DNA of 64,000 bases from Roseibium limicola (GCF_017313085.1 NZ_JAFLNF010000002.1:248001-312000), one strand, 5' to 3'. Counted from the stretch's first letter, positions 9,085-18,437 are shown. Numbers and translations: made by a program. The notes: generated by a model not told the origin, from the letters alone.

Positions 9085-9109
9085 ACCTCCCGCCAACCCG
9101 GCGGGAGGT
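9085..9109 (-). terminator. Intercistronic hairpin between binding protein and LivH genes
   Basis: A perfect 10-bp stem (ACCTCCCGCC / GGCGGGAGGT) with a 5-nt loop and no T-tract lies just after the binding-protein stop. In many ABC operons such a structure protects the upstream mRNA segment from 3' decay or attenuates transcription, giving more binding protein than permease. That role is inferred here. Confidence 0.6.
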
Positions 9110-9120
9110 CATGGCCAGGC

Positions 9121-10305
9121 TTATTTGACCGGGATGATTTGGCCTTCGACGAAATGCGCGAAGACATAGTCTTCAGGACCGATGGCGTCCTGATTGTCCG
9201 GTGAGAATGGATCCGCATAGGTCTTGATCAGACCTTCGATGTTCTCAATCTCATACATCGCCTGACGAATTGCAGGGCCGTCGGTGGAGCCGGCCTTTTC
9301 GATGGCAGCGGCCAGCAACAGCATCGAGTCATAGGCGTTGGCGATGCCCGTTGCCGGCGTCACATCGGCTGTGGTTTCGATTTCAGGAAACGCCGCCTGC
9401 AATTTGGCGAACATGGCGTCGCCCTTTTCGTCGCCTTCAACGAACAGGTAGGTCTGGATGAAATGCAGCTTCTCGCCACTCTTGCCCGCCAGTTCGGTAA
9501 AGCGGCCACCAGCCGGACCCCAATGGGAGGCAAGCGGCACATCCCAACCCATGCGGTCGAGCGATTTGATGACCTGAGCCGTCGGCGCAACATTGGCAAC
9601 AACGAAGAGAGAATCTGCGCCGTTCTCCTTCAGACGGGTAAGCTGAGGAACAACGTCCACATCATTGGACTCAAACTTCTCGATGCCAGCGGTTTCCATG
9701 CCGCGCTTTTCAAGCGCCTTGGTCAGCCCCTTCTCGTTGGACTCTCCCCAGGGATTGTTGATGAGGATCATGCCCGGCTTCTTCACGCCGTGATTGGCGA
9801 TGAGGTATTCGGTGATCGCCTCGTCGACGTATTCATCGACGGCCGAAACGCGGAAGATATAATTTTCCTCCGCGCCATTCTTGGTGATGCCGGTGCCAGC
9901 CGCCCATGGGCCGACGAAAGGCACCTTTGCCTGGTTGGCGAAGGGAACGATGGCAAAGGAAACCGGCGTATCGAGCCCTCCGATCAGAGCGGCAACGCCT
10001 TCACGCTGAACCAGCTCACGGGCTGCCACAAGGCCTTTGCCCGGATTGCTCTCGTCATCGCGGCTGACGAGCTCGATCGGCTTGCCGAGAACGCCGCCAT
10101 TCGCGTTGATTTCGTCGATGGCGATGGTGAGACCACGGGTGATGGCCTGACCCGATTTCGCGGACTGGCCGCTGAGCGCAGCGACAAGGCCGATTTTCAC
10201 AGTATCAGCAGCCAGGGCCGGCAGACTGATTGCAACGCTCAGTCCGACAACACCCGACATAAGGGCACGACGGGTCATTTGGGGAAGGAAGCGGGAAGTG
10301 CGCAT
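9121..10305 (-). CDS. Periplasmic substrate-binding protein of the branched-chain-amino-acid ABC transporter family
   Basis: 394 residues with an export signal ending near SLPALAAD. The signal contains TRRALMS ahead of the hydrophobic stretch, which resembles a twin-arginine motif, so Tat export is possible. The mature part is a type I binding fold (Peripla_BP_6): VKIGLVAALSGQSAKSG at its start, then GGVLGKPIELVSRDDESNP and the PFVGPWAAG region. It starts at an ATG behind a strong AGAGGAG site. It is the first gene of the minus-strand uptake operon and faces a divergent SnoaL-like gene across a 239-bp regulatory gap. Confidence 0.9.
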   Translation of the reverse strand: MRTSRFLPQMTRRALMSGVVGLSVAISLPALAADTVKIGLVAALSGQSAKSGQAITRGLTIAIDEINANGGVLGKPIELVSRDDESNPGKGLVAARELVQREGVAALIGGLDTPVSFAIVPFANQAKVPFVGPWAAGTGITKNGAEENYIFRVSAVDEYVDEAITEYLIANHGVKKPGMILINNPWGESNEKGLTKALEKRGMETAGIEKFESNDVDVVPQLTRLKENGADSLFVVANVAPTAQVIKSLDRMGWDVPLASHWGPAGGRFTELAGKSGEKLHFIQTYLFVEGDEKGDAMFAKLQAAFPEIETTADVTPATGIANAYDSMLLLAAAIEKAGSTDGPAIRQAMYEIENIEGLIKTYADPFSPDNQDAIGPEDYVFAHFVEGQIIPVK

Positions 10306-10450
10306 GAATTACTCCTCTGGACGTCCGGACCGCGTGTCCGAATGCTCATGACGAAGCAAGACCAATGCCAACTATTTTTAATATTACAATTCAATAATTT
10401 AGCAAAAAACCTCGACCTGACGCCCAGGGCTTCGACGACTTCTGCACAAA

Positions 10451-10487
10451 TCGCATGCGAAAATTGCATGCAATTTATGCATGCGAA
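10451..10487. promoter_or_regulatory. Triple GCATGC palindrome array, candidate operator
   Basis: Three GCATGC cores lie at 10453, 10466 and 10479, exactly 13 bp apart, each inside a longer palindrome (TCGCATGCGA, ATTGCATGCAAT, and ATGCAT with flanking GCGA). The whole block is also roughly symmetric about the middle core. It lies between the divergent binding-protein and SnoaL-like genes, where an operator would act on both. The GntR regulator encoded about 0.5 kb away is the obvious candidate ligand; this is inference. Confidence 0.55.
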
Positions 10488-10544
10488 ATGCACGACGACT
10501 TCTATAGTCAGCTCAGACATGACACCGGAACAAGGATAGCTGCC

Positions 10545-10952
10545 ATGAGCACGCACCAGGAAAATGCGCCCCTCACCGATGAAGCGCAAATCGTCCGCGA
10601 CTTTCTTGAGGCCTCCATGAAGCCGGACCCGGACCTTGCCGCCACCTACATGGCTGACACCGTGGACATCACCTTTACGGGTGGACGGAAATTCACCCAT
10701 CCCTCCGGCCCGACCGGCTTCAACGCGACGCGCTACAAATGGGTGAAGAAACAAATGGACCGCTTCGACGTTTCAAGCGGACCGGAGGGCACTGTCGTTT
10801 ATTCCGTTGGAACGCTTTATGGCGAATGGCCGGATGGGACGCCCTTTGACGGCAATCGCTATGTCGACCGGTTCGAGGTCAGGAACGGGAAAATCGTCAA
10901 GATGGATGTCTGGAACGACAGCGCAGAACGCCTCCTGACACGCCTGGAGTAA
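10545..10952 (+). CDS. NTF2/SnoaL-like small protein
   Basis: 135 residues from the ATG at 10545, preceded by AAGGAT at a suitable distance; a longer upstream frame would run through the operator array and is unlikely. The cone-shaped alpha+beta barrel pattern is visible: an N-terminal helix with EAQIVRDFLEASM, then the ATYMADTVDITFTGG strand, and the C-terminal NRYVDRFEVRNGKIVKMDVWND strands typical of SnoaL-like proteins. Such proteins act as isomerases or hydrolases, or as ligand-binding modules, and have no single function. It is divergent from the transporter operon and convergent with the GntR gene, so it probably belongs to the same pathway. Its catalytic role is unknown. Confidence 0.7.
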   Translation: MSTHQENAPLTDEAQIVRDFLEASMKPDPDLAATYMADTVDITFTGGRKFTHPSGPTGFNATRYKWVKKQMDRFDVSSGPEGTVVYSVGTLYGEWPDGTPFDGNRYVDRFEVRNGKIVKMDVWNDSAERLLTRLE

Positions 10953-10981
10953 AGACCTCCCCCCCGGGCTCAGGGCTCAGG

Positions 10982-11000
10982 GCGTGCGCTGACGGCACGC
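10982..11000. terminator. Short hairpin between convergent SnoaL-like and GntR genes
   Basis: The 52-bp convergent gap holds a 6-bp stem GCGTGC / GCACGC with a 7-nt loop, followed by TCTGCT. The stem is short and has no clear T-tract, so it is only a possible terminator. Confidence 0.35.
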
Positions 11001-11004
11001 TCTG

Positions 11005-11697
11005 CTATCCATTTTCACGCACAGCTTTGGCGTAGGGTTCCAGCGCATCCAGATAGATCGCCGCATGGCCCTTCGTCTCATCCATCAGCAAGGCCCTATC
11101 GGCCACAGCGCCCAGATGGTGGCGCATCAGATCGCGTGCGCGCGCCTCATCGCCGGTCTTCAAAGCCTCGATGATTTCACGGTGCTCATGAATGCCGCAG
11201 TCGGTTGAATGAGGTCTTGCGTAAAGGGCCAGCGTCAGGCCGCAGCGATAGCCGACATCCTCGACATAGCGGATCAGAACGGGGCTTTCCGTCAACTGCG
11301 CCACCAGAATGTGGAACTCGGTCGCCAGCCGGATCGAAACCGGCTCCGGGCCGCTTTCCGCTTCGACTTCCCGCGCCAGATGCGCCTCCAGCGCTGCGAG
11401 CTTTCCCGGCCCGAAATTGGCGATCAGCCGCGACACCACCAGATCCTCGATCTGACTACGCAAGGCAAACAGGTCTCGCGCTTCTTCCAGACTGGGTGTG
11501 GCGACCACGGCCCCGCGATTGCGCCTGAGCTCAACCAGACCCTCTGCGGCAAGCCGCTCCAGCGCCTGCCGCACAATGGTTCTGCTGGCCCCGAAGCGTT
11601 CGCCAAGTGCATCCTCCGGCAATTTCATGCCGGGCAAAAGCGCTCGCTCGAGGATCGCAGTGCGCAGCGCCGCACAAATTTGCTCAGATCGGTTCAT
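11005..11697 (-). CDS. GntR family transcriptional regulator, FadR/FCD subfamily
   Basis: 230 residues from the ATG at 11697 (MNRSEQICAAL); 39 extra upstream codons in the same frame look non-coding. The N-terminal winged helix is typical: LLPGMKLPEDALGERFGASR with VRQALERLAAEGLVEL. The C-terminal all-helical FCD domain carries FALRSQIEDLVVSRL and later HREIIEALKTGDEARARDLMRHH, with the metal/effector histidines. FCD regulators bind a carboxylate-type effector and usually repress adjacent catabolic or uptake genes. Position next to the Liv-type operon suggests it controls that operon and possibly the SnoaL-like gene. Confidence 0.85.
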   Translation of the reverse strand: MNRSEQICAALRTAILERALLPGMKLPEDALGERFGASRTIVRQALERLAAEGLVELRRNRGAVVATPSLEEARDLFALRSQIEDLVVSRLIANFGPGKLAALEAHLAREVEAESGPEPVSIRLATEFHILVAQLTESPVLIRYVEDVGYRCGLTLALYARPHSTDCGIHEHREIIEALKTGDEARARDLMRHHLGAVADRALLMDETKGHAAIYLDALEPYAKAVRENG

Positions 11698-11901
11698 ACT
11701 GGATCGATACACCCGAATAAGGGAGAAAACCAAGCGACATAATGCGCGCCCATTAACCGGACTTGTAAAGTCTCTGCGCTGCGCGATTTCCAAAACTGTC
11801 TGATATGAACACACTTTCGCGAACGCCTAGGCCACGACGCGCCTGACGTTGCAGCCAAATTCTGATACGGGCAGTTCAGCAAGAAAACCTTAAGGCTTGC
11901 G

Positions 11902-11916
11902 GAACACAATGAGAAC
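11902..11916 (+). promoter_or_regulatory. Alphaproteobacterial LexA (SOS) box, perfect
   Basis: GAACACAATGAGAAC is an exact GAAC-N7-GAAC direct repeat, the LexA site known from alphaproteobacteria. It starts 94 bp before the lexA ATG and lies in the spacer of a plausible promoter (TTGCGG at 11897, 17 bp, TAAGCT at 11920), as expected for autorepression. Confidence 0.8.
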
Positions 11917-11927
11917 AGCTAAGCTAC

Positions 11928-11942
11928 GTTCATGATTTGTAC
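11928..11942 (+). promoter_or_regulatory. Second, imperfect LexA box upstream of lexA
   Basis: GTTCATGATTTGTAC matches GTTC-N7-GTTC with one mismatch in the second half. It lies 11 bp after the perfect box, near the predicted transcription start. Confidence 0.5.
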
Positions 11943-11995
11943 TGGCGGATGATCGGTCCTCGATCGGCGTTGGTCCGCGACACGAGAGGCTGGGG

Positions 11996-12718
11996 ATGCT
12001 GACCCGCAAGCAATATGAACTTCTCATGTTCATTCAGGAACGCCTGAAGGAAACCGGTGTTCCGCCGTCGTTTGACGAGATGAAAGACGCGCTCGATCTG
12101 CGATCCAAGTCCGGGATCCACCGGCTGATCACCGCCCTGGAAGAGCGTGGCTTCATTCGCCGCCTGCCCAACCGGGCCCGCGCCATGGAAGTCCTGCGCC
12201 TGCCTGAATCGATTTCCCCCGGCCTGGCCACACCGCCCCAGCGCGGCGCCTTCTCGCCGGAAGTCATCGAAGGTGACCTCGGCAAACCAGTGCGCGAGGC
12301 GCCCCCCTCGCTGCCCGTGGCCGAACCAGCCAGCACCTCTGTCGACATTCCGGTGATGGGCCGGATTGCTGCCGGTGTGCCGATCGAGGCCATTCAGAGC
12401 CACAGCCACTCCATCGCCGTGCCCCTGGAGATGATTGGCAAGGGAGAGCATTACGCGCTGGAAGTGCGCGGTGATTCGATGATCGAAGCCGGCATTCTTG
12501 ACGGCGACACGGTGCTCATCCGCCGCACTGACAGCGCCGACAGCGGTGACATCGTCGTTGCCCTGGTCGATGATGAAGAGGCAACCCTCAAGCGCCTGCG
12601 CAAGAAGGGAGCCTCCATCGCTCTGGAAGCTGCCAATCCGGCCTATGAAACCCGCATCTTCGGCCCTGGCCGGGTTCGTGTCCAGGGACGTCTCGTCGGG
12701 CTCTTCCGCCAGTACTGA
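11996..12718 (+). CDS. lexA: LexA repressor, SOS response regulator
   Basis: 240 residues. The N-terminal winged helix ([20 protein letters not shown], then [18 protein letters not shown]) binds SOS boxes. A linker rich in Pro and Ala follows at about 70-115. The peptidase domain has the self-cleavage Ala126-Gly127 bond in [11 protein letters not shown], the catalytic Ser161 in [10 protein letters not shown] and Lys199 in ATLKRL. RecA-stimulated self-cleavage relieves repression after DNA damage. The gene is monocistronic, with its own SOS boxes upstream, and is followed by a repeat-filled convergent gap. Confidence 0.97.
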   Translation: MLTRKQYELLMFIQERLKETGVPPSFDEMKDALDLRSKSGIHRLITALEERGFIRRLPNRARAMEVLRLPESISPGLATPPQRGAFSPEVIEGDLGKPVREAPPSLPVAEPASTSVDIPVMGRIAAGVPIEAIQSHSHSIAVPLEMIGKGEHYALEVRGDSMIEAGILDGDTVLIRRTDSADSGDIVVALVDDEEATLKRLRKKGASIALEAANPAYETRIFGPGRVRVQGRLVGLFRQY

Positions 12719-12820
12719 TACTTCCCGACCTTGCAGAGAGATCAAGTTCCGGACCAGAAATGCTCCGGGACTTTTTTGTTCTGATTTTATGCCGGACTTC
12801 AAATTTCATCCACGCCTCTC

Positions 12821-12960
12821 CTCCGTCATTCTCGGGCTCGACCCGAGGATCCATGACGATCCGTTTCCACGCACTCAGGCTATGCCGAGACGTGAGGAAG
12901 CGGCATGGAGGCCATGCTGGTCTTCCGTTTGGGCCATGGCGTGACGCCGGGTGGGGATGT
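12821..12960 (+). repeat. Intergenic repeat family A, copy 1
   Basis: Begins with the palindromic unit CCTCCGTCATTCTCGGGCTC / GACCCGAGGATCCATG and continues through a conserved body to GCCATGGCGTGACGCCGGGT. It is near-identical to copy 2 over about 140 bp. Confidence 0.8.
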
Positions 12961-12963
12961 CAG

Positions 12964-12991
12964 GGGGGGGCACCATTGATTGTGCCCCCCC
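12964..12991. terminator. Strong hairpin between repeat copies, possible terminator
   Basis: A 10-bp stem GGGGGGGCAC / GTGCCCCCCC with an 8-nt loop separates family A copies 1 and 2. There is no T-tract; it could end transcripts weakly or just be part of the repeat mosaic. Confidence 0.4.
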
Positions 12992-12992
12992 T

Positions 12993-13136
12993 CTCCGCCG
13001 TCATTCTCGGGCCTGACCCGAGGATCCATGCCGTTCCATCTCCACGCACTCAGGCTGTGCCGAGACGTGAGGGGGCGGCATCGATGCCATGCTGGTCTTC
13101 CGTTTGGGCCATGGCGTGACGCCGGGTGGGGATGTG
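12993..13136 (+). repeat. Intergenic repeat family A, copy 2
   Basis: Same left palindrome (CGTCATTCTCGGGCC..GACCCGAGGATCCATGCC) and the same body as copy 1, including the stretch GGTCTTCCGTTTGGGCCATG and the tail GACGCCGGGTGGGGATGT. Confidence 0.8.
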
Positions 13137-13212
13137 CGGTGCCGGGAGCATGAAGAACAGAGAGCGGTACAATTGCCGACCTCGGCACGTCTCCCCCGAT
13201 AAGCGCTCGGCT

Positions 13213-13253
13213 CACCGGTCCCGGCTCTGCGCTTTCGCTTGGCCGGGATGACG
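13213..13253 (+). repeat. Intergenic repeat family B, half element
   Basis: CACCGGTCCCGG ... CTTGGCCGGGATGACG matches the right end of the fuller family B element near 20.2 kb. Confidence 0.55.
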
Positions 13254-13303
13254 ATGGCGGGCGTTTAAGACGACAAACTCACCCTCGTACCCCACCTCCC
13301 CTG

Positions 13304-13348
13304 CGTCATTCCGCACGCAGCGCAAGCGGAGATGCGGTGCCGGGGAGC
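13304..13348 (-). repeat. Intergenic repeat family B, half element in opposite orientation
   Basis: CGTCATTCCGCACGCAGCGC ... GCGGTGCCGGGGA is an inverted, diverged relative of the half element at 13213, so the pair forms a large interrupted inverted repeat. Confidence 0.45.
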
Positions 13349-13390
13349 CCGCTTCTTCCCTTGTGTGGCACGACGAACCTCAAGCCCCCC

Positions 13391-13522
13391 CTCCGTCATC
13401 CTCGGGCTTGACCCGAGGATCCATGCCGTTCCGCCTCGGCAGACGCTGAGCTGTCGAGGAGGCAGAACGGTAACGGCATGGAGGCCATGGTCGGGCCATG
13501 ACATGACGCTGGGTGGAGAGGT
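13391..13522 (+). repeat. Intergenic repeat family A, copy 3 (diverged body)
   Basis: The left palindrome is complete (CCGTCATCCTCGGGCTTGAC followed by CCGAGGATCCATGCCGTTCC). The body resembles the copies near 20 kb more than copies 1 and 2 and ends near GACATGACGCTGGGTGGAGA. Confidence 0.75.
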
Positions 13523-13584
13523 CCGGTAGCGAGAACAGGGAAAAACAAGCGGGATCCGCGTGTCTTCTCCTCAGTTGAAGCCAA

Positions 13585-16527
13585 TCATCGGTCCGAGTAT
13601 CCCGGCGTCCACGGGCGGTGAAGGGCCGGGAGGGCACTGTCCACGCGGATGTACAGCGGTGACCTGTCAACGACTGGAGCGCTCGGCAGCCACGTCCCAG
13701 TGTCAATGATGGCACCCGGATCCGCAGGACCAACAGGCGCGACCTGCGCTGCGACCCGCGCAGCAATTGTGTCAGTAGCCTCCAGAAGCGATTCTTCGGA
13801 ATGTCCTGAAAACACGAAATCATCGCCCAGGAAAGACTCAAATTCCTGATTATCGCGCACGATAAAGTCGTAGCGATCTATCGAGGAATGCGGATCTTCG
13901 GCGAGGGCGTGTGACCTCGGCTGCCAAGTTCGCCCGACAGAATGAGAACGCGACACACGAGGGTCCGCAAGCAGGCGATAACCCCATTGCGGCCGCGCGG
14001 AAAACCAGATCGCCTGGGCGCCACGCGCTGTGAGCGTGTTCCCGTCGAGCACCAGGGGGGCAGAACAGCTGGCAGGCAAACGCAGCCCGCTGACGACAAT
14101 ATCCGCCAGGGCGCAATCCAGCGCGGCCGCTTCGTAGGTTTTCGACAGGGCCAGCGTCAGGCTTCGGGAGTCGTTCCAGACCTTTCCTTGAGGCAGAGAC
14201 CTTTCTGGCCTTGCCACCGAGTGAAGAGAAAACACACAGCCAGCGGCATCGCAGCGCCGCAGGTCGCCAGGCACAGGCCGGAAGGTCCCGGCTTTTCCTT
14301 CGACCACCGCCCAGGTCTCCGTCTGAAAGCTGCGCCGTCGGGCGCTCGTGACCAGATGTCCCACGGCATCGCGAAAGGCAATGACCGTGCCGTCGGAATT
14401 AATCTGCAGGTCCGGCGGCCGCGCGCCCTGATGCAGCAACATCCCGACAGCAACCAGCACCAGCCCCCAGCAACGCGACCAGCCCTTGAACAACAGCAAG
14501 ACGAACAGTCCCGCAGTCAGGCCAAGCATGGACACCGGTCCCGGCGGGCGTATTGCCCCTGAAAGCAAGCCGAATGTCTCGACCAGCCCGCCCACCTGGT
14601 CCCCCGCAGGCCCGCCTGCCGGCAAGGCCCGGGCGCTGAGCCCGGAGACAAATTCGGCGATGCGCAGCAACAACTCCAGCCCGGCAGTCATACCCGCCAA
14701 CGGCACGGCGGCCAGCCCGAAAGGCAGCAGAATCAGAGCCACGCCGCCCAGCGGCATGACGATCAGCGAAAACACCGGCATGGCCAGCAAATTGCCGAGC
14801 AGCCCATAAGGCGCAAACCGGCCAAAGTGATGCGCGGCGATCACCCCCGTGGCGACACCTGCCACCAGCGATGTCACAAGCACTCCGAGCAGAAAGCCTG
14901 CCATCAGCCGCCCCCCGCGCCACAGATAGCTTGCCGGACCTGCCACGCCCGCGCCGGAAACGCTTGCGCCAGACCCTCCCGCCGCGCCTGCCTCGGATCC
15001 AAGCCGCAACGACCAGCCGCGCCACCCCTCGTAGACTGCGATCAGGCAGATCACCGCGGCGAATGACATCTGAAATCCAGGAGAGAACAGGCGTTCCGGC
15101 GCAACAAACAACAAACCGCAACCCGCCAGTGCAACCGAATGCAAAGTGAGGCCACGCCGATCGGTCAGGCGCGCCAGCAGGACCAGGCCAACCATCAGAA
15201 AGCTGCGCTGGGTCGGAACGGAAGCGCCAGACACCGCCAGATAGAGCACCGCCATGGCAAGACCGGCAAGGGCAGCGATCTTGTGCGACGGCAGAACCAG
15301 ACTGGCCGTGCCGGAGAACGCCATCGCCAGCAAGACCGCGCCATAGGCGCCACCGGCAAAAAGCGCCATATGCAAACCGGAGATCGCCAGGATATGCGCC
15401 AACCCGGAGTGCCGCAGCAACTCCTCCGTGTGCGCGTCCAGCCCGCTGCGGTCTCCGACCAGCAGAGCCATGGCCAATTGGGTCGCCTGGCCCTCGCCCC
15501 CCAGCGCCCGCACCCGTCCGCCCAGGGACAGGCGCAGCGCACTCAGTCCGCGCACAAGCCGGGCTTTGGGCGAAAGCGGCGTGGCCGACAAGACCTTTGG
15601 CGCACCAAAGGAAAACCCGCTGGCCCCGAGTGAACTGAAATAAGCCCAGAAGGAAAAATCATAGCCGCCCGGATGCACCGGGCCGCGCGGCGGAAACAGC
15701 CGCCCACGCAGCCTCAGATGGTCACCCGGCAGAATAGCTCTCCTCTGCGCTCCAGAGGCCGCAGATGCTTGGGAAGCGCCAGATGTCTCGCCTGTCCCGT
15801 TGACCGACATACGCACCTTGAGACCGGGCAGAGGCTTCAGACGGGGGGACCGGATGTCTTCCGGCGCGATGACCTTGCCCTCCCGGTCGAAAAGCTCCTC
15901 CACCCGCAGAACCAGCCGCAAGCCGCGTGGCGTGTTCTGCCGTTCCAGCACTGTCGCGGTAAAATCCGCCGTTACCGGCAAACTGAGGCGCGGTGCGCTG
16001 ACGCTGGCTGTCCGGACGCTGGCACACACAACACCGGTAAGCATCAGCACGAACACCAGATAGGGCGTGTTGAAACTATGCCCGCCAGAGCGATGACGCC
16101 ACGCCCGCCACACCCCACCGAGAACCAGCAGTCCCCACAAGAGCAACAGACTGATGCGATGCGGTTCTTCTGGAAGTTGAAAATAAAGCCCTATGCCGGC
16201 AGCAAAGCAAAACCCGGCCCAAAGAAGCCCCTGACCATCCCGAGTTTCCGGCTTTATCACGCGCAGACAGCGAGACAGCAGTCCCCGTTTTGCACTCGCC
16301 TCCTGAGCCGGTGCATACAGATCTTCTACTTCAGGATCATCAACCTCGCCATGGCCATTGGGTTTGGGCGTATTACGCGGAGGGCGCAGGAAAACCCGCC
16401 ACTTTAGCCAGGGGCGATCAGGGGCCGTTTCCCGGCCGCGCGGGCTGTCCAGAAGCGCAGCCGACTGTCCGTCGTCGCCCGCTCTGTCTTCCGGCTGCAG
16501 CCCATCCTTGTCCCTGCGGGGTGCCAT
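13585..16527 (-). CDS. comEC: ComEC/Rec2 family inner-membrane DNA-uptake channel protein
   Basis: 980 residues from the ATG at 16527, which has GGAG six bases upstream; a longer frame starts at 16563 without such a site. The N-terminal ~110 residues are polar and probably cytosolic. A DUF4131-like segment with hydrophobic helices and an OB-like region follows ([30 protein letters not shown]). The Competence domain has the hallmark [10 protein letters not shown] and many membrane segments. The C-terminal ~300 residues are soluble but show no HxHxDH metallo-beta-lactamase motif, so the nuclease-like domain of classical ComEC is degenerate or absent. ComEC moves single-stranded DNA across the inner membrane in transformation. 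No other competence gene is nearby. Confidence 0.85.
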   Translation of the reverse strand: MAPRRDKDGLQPEDRAGDDGQSAALLDSPRGRETAPDRPWLKWRVFLRPPRNTPKPNGHGEVDDPEVEDLYAPAQEASAKRGLLSRCLRVIKPETRDGQGLLWAGFCFAAGIGLYFQLPEEPHRISLLLLWGLLVLGGVWRAWRHRSGGHSFNTPYLVFVLMLTGVVCASVRTASVSAPRLSLPVTADFTATVLERQNTPRGLRLVLRVEELFDREGKVIAPEDIRSPRLKPLPGLKVRMSVNGTGETSGASQASAASGAQRRAILPGDHLRLRGRLFPPRGPVHPGGYDFSFWAYFSSLGASGFSFGAPKVLSATPLSPKARLVRGLSALRLSLGGRVRALGGEGQATQLAMALLVGDRSGLDAHTEELLRHSGLAHILAISGLHMALFAGGAYGAVLLAMAFSGTASLVLPSHKIAALAGLAMAVLYLAVSGASVPTQRSFLMVGLVLLARLTDRRGLTLHSVALAGCGLLFVAPERLFSPGFQMSFAAVICLIAVYEGWRGWSLRLGSEAGAAGGSGASVSGAGVAGPASYLWRGGRLMAGFLLGVLVTSLVAGVATGVIAAHHFGRFAPYGLLGNLLAMPVFSLIVMPLGGVALILLPFGLAAVPLAGMTAGLELLLRIAEFVSGLSARALPAGGPAGDQVGGLVETFGLLSGAIRPPGPVSMLGLTAGLFVLLLFKGWSRCWGLVLVAVGMLLHQGARPPDLQINSDGTVIAFRDAVGHLVTSARRRSFQTETWAVVEGKAGTFRPVPGDLRRCDAAGCVFSLHSVARPERSLPQGKVWNDSRSLTLALSKTYEAAALDCALADIVVSGLRLPASCSAPLVLDGNTLTARGAQAIWFSARPQWGYRLLADPRVSRSHSVGRTWQPRSHALAEDPHSSIDRYDFIVRDNQEFESFLGDDFVFSGHSEESLLEATDTIAARVAAQVAPVGPADPGAIIDTGTWLPSAPVVDRSPLYIRVDSALPALHRPWTPGYSDR

Positions 16528-16724
16528 TGATGGCTCCGTTTCGCAAAGATCCAACAGAAGCATATGAGGCGGTGGCGCCCAGACTTTGTGCGTCTTGCCC
16601 CATTCGCCTTCACAGGCTTTTTCACCCAGGTCTTTTTAGTTTAACCCGGCCTATGGTAAGACCGCGCCAACCGGGCGGTTTCATGCCGCCCCCCAAACCA
16701 TCTCACAGACCCCACGAAAGCACC

Positions 16725-18149
16725 ATGTCCAAAGAGATCGTCACCCGCTTTGCTCCCTCGCCAACCGGCTTCCTTCATATTGGCGGTGCCCGCACGGCCC
16801 TGTTCAACTGGCTGTACGCCAAGCACCACGGCGGCAAGATGTTCTTGCGCATCGAGGACACCGACAAGTCCCGCTCCACCCAGGAAGCCGTGGACGCGAT
16901 CCTCGACGGTCTGTCATGGCTCGGAATCAACTGGGACGGCGAGCCGCTGTCCCAGGCTTCACGCGTCGAGCGCCACCAGGAAGCCGTGGAACAGATGCTG
17001 GCCTCAGGCATGGCCTACAAGTGCTACGCCAGCCAGGAAGAGCTGACGGAAATGCGTGAGAAGGCCCGCGCCGAGGGACGCCCGCCCCGTTACGACGGCC
17101 GCTGGCGCGACCGCGACGCCTCCGAAGCCCCCGAGGGCGTTGCTCCGGCCATCCGCCTGAAAGCGCCTCAGGATGGCGAGACCGTCATCGACGATCAAGT
17201 TCAGGGGACAGTGACCTTCGCAAACAAGGACCTCGACGATCTGGTCCTGATGCGCTCCGATGGCACACCGACCTACATGCTCGCCGTGGTGGTGGATGAT
17301 CATGACATGGGTGTCACCCACATCATCCGCGGCGACGATCACCTCACCAACGCAGCGCGCCAGGCGCTGATCTTCAAGGCGCTCGGCTGGGATGTGCCGG
17401 TGATGGCGCATATACCGCTGATCCATGGCCCCGATGGCGCCAAGCTGTCGAAGCGCCACGGCGCGACGGGCGCAGAAACCTACCGCGCCATGGGGTATCT
17501 GCCTCAGGCCATGCGCAACTATCTGGCACGCCTCGGCTGGAGTCACGGCGACGAGGAGATCATCTCTCTGGAAGATCTCATTGCCTGGTTCGACACGGAT
17601 GCCATTGGCAAATCCGCCTCTCGTTTCGATTTCAAGAAGCTTGAGAACCTCAACGGCCACTACATGCGCGCCACCGACGATGCGCAGTTGCTGGCTGACT
17701 GGAAGGTCTGCCTGGCCCACGTCGACGATGGGGCTGCAGTTTTGGCCTGGATGGCCGAAGGCAACAATGAAGCCATCACGCTTGGAGCACTGCCCGGACT
17801 GAAGGAACGCGCCAAGACGCTTGTCGAGCTGACAGAGAGCGCCAGCTACCTGTGGCGCCAGCGCCCGCTCGAATGCGACGAAAAGGCTACTAAGATTCTG
17901 GATGACAATGCCCGCCAGATCCTGAAAGATCTGCATGGAGTTCTCTCCGCCCAGCCTGCCTGGGACGCGGAACCTCTGGAAGCAGCCGTCAAGGCCTATG
18001 CAGAGGAAAAGGAACTGAAGCTTGGCAAGGTGGCTCAGCCCCTGCGTGCGGCTCTCACCGGCCGTGGCGTTTCGCCTGGAATTTATGACGTTCTGATTGC
18101 CCTCGGCCGAGAGGAATCTCTCGCTCGCATCGCCGATCAGGCCGCTTGA
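16725..18149 (+). CDS. gltX: Glutamate--tRNA ligase
   Basis: 474 residues from the ATG at 16725 ([16 protein letters not shown]); the longer open frame upstream overlaps comEC and is not coding. Class I synthetase signatures are present: the HIGH-like [11 protein letters not shown] at about 17-24 and the KMSKS-like AKLSKRHGA near 240. The Rossmann fold and the C-terminal anticodon-binding helical domain (ending [15 protein letters not shown]) are complete. It charges tRNA-Glu, and possibly tRNA-Gln if amidation is used, which is common in alphaproteobacteria. It is divergent from comEC across 197 bp and co-directional with gltA after a strong hairpin. Confidence 0.95.
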   Translation: MSKEIVTRFAPSPTGFLHIGGARTALFNWLYAKHHGGKMFLRIEDTDKSRSTQEAVDAILDGLSWLGINWDGEPLSQASRVERHQEAVEQMLASGMAYKCYASQEELTEMREKARAEGRPPRYDGRWRDRDASEAPEGVAPAIRLKAPQDGETVIDDQVQGTVTFANKDLDDLVLMRSDGTPTYMLAVVVDDHDMGVTHIIRGDDHLTNAARQALIFKALGWDVPVMAHIPLIHGPDGAKLSKRHGATGAETYRAMGYLPQAMRNYLARLGWSHGDEEIISLEDLIAWFDTDAIGKSASRFDFKKLENLNGHYMRATDDAQLLADWKVCLAHVDDGAAVLAWMAEGNNEAITLGALPGLKERAKTLVELTESASYLWRQRPLECDEKATKILDDNARQILKDLHGVLSAQPAWDAEPLEAAVKAYAEEKELKLGKVAQPLRAALTGRGVSPGIYDVLIALGREESLARIADQAA

Positions 18150-18159
18150 CGCTAAGGGA

Positions 18160-18196
18160 TTTCACGCGGGTGCAGCACTCGCAAACCCGCGTGAAA
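18160..18196 (+). terminator. Probable gltX terminator
   Basis: A perfect 12-bp stem (TTTCACGCGGGT / ACCCGCGTGAAA) with a 13-nt loop starts 10 bp after the gltX stop. There is no long T-run, so efficiency is uncertain. The rest of the 288-bp gltX-gltA gap is promoter space for gltA, with a TATAAA at 18360 as a possible -10 but only a weak -35. Confidence 0.6.
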
Positions 18197-18437
18197 CCTC
18201 ATGATTCTGCTCACGTATACAATTGAGCACAATGTCCACCTTGCGGCGGTGCACCAAATGGTTTACGCAGAACCCGTCCATTCCTCCAGCAGCAGCTGGG
18301 CAGCGCGACGGCGAACCGCCAGCACGCCCGACGGACGACACTGTCGCTTGTCGGCACTGTATAAACGCGATGCCGCCGAAACCGATCCTGCGCATTGCGC
18401 TGCTGCTTTAGAAATATGAAATAAGGGGGTTTTCTGA

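Larger units (their letters stand above)
12719..13584. repeat. Repeat-filled convergent intergenic region, lexA / comEC
   Basis: 866 bp without a credible gene. It contains three copies of a family A palindromic repeat, two halves of a family B repeat and a G-rich/C-rich hairpin, listed separately. Short open frames here are translations of the repeats and share no protein-like features. Confidence 0.8.

Noticed and set aside
12760..13119. 119-codon open frame after lexA
   Set aside because: It is a translation of two repeat copies; the same peptide segment occurs twice because the DNA repeats, not because of protein function.
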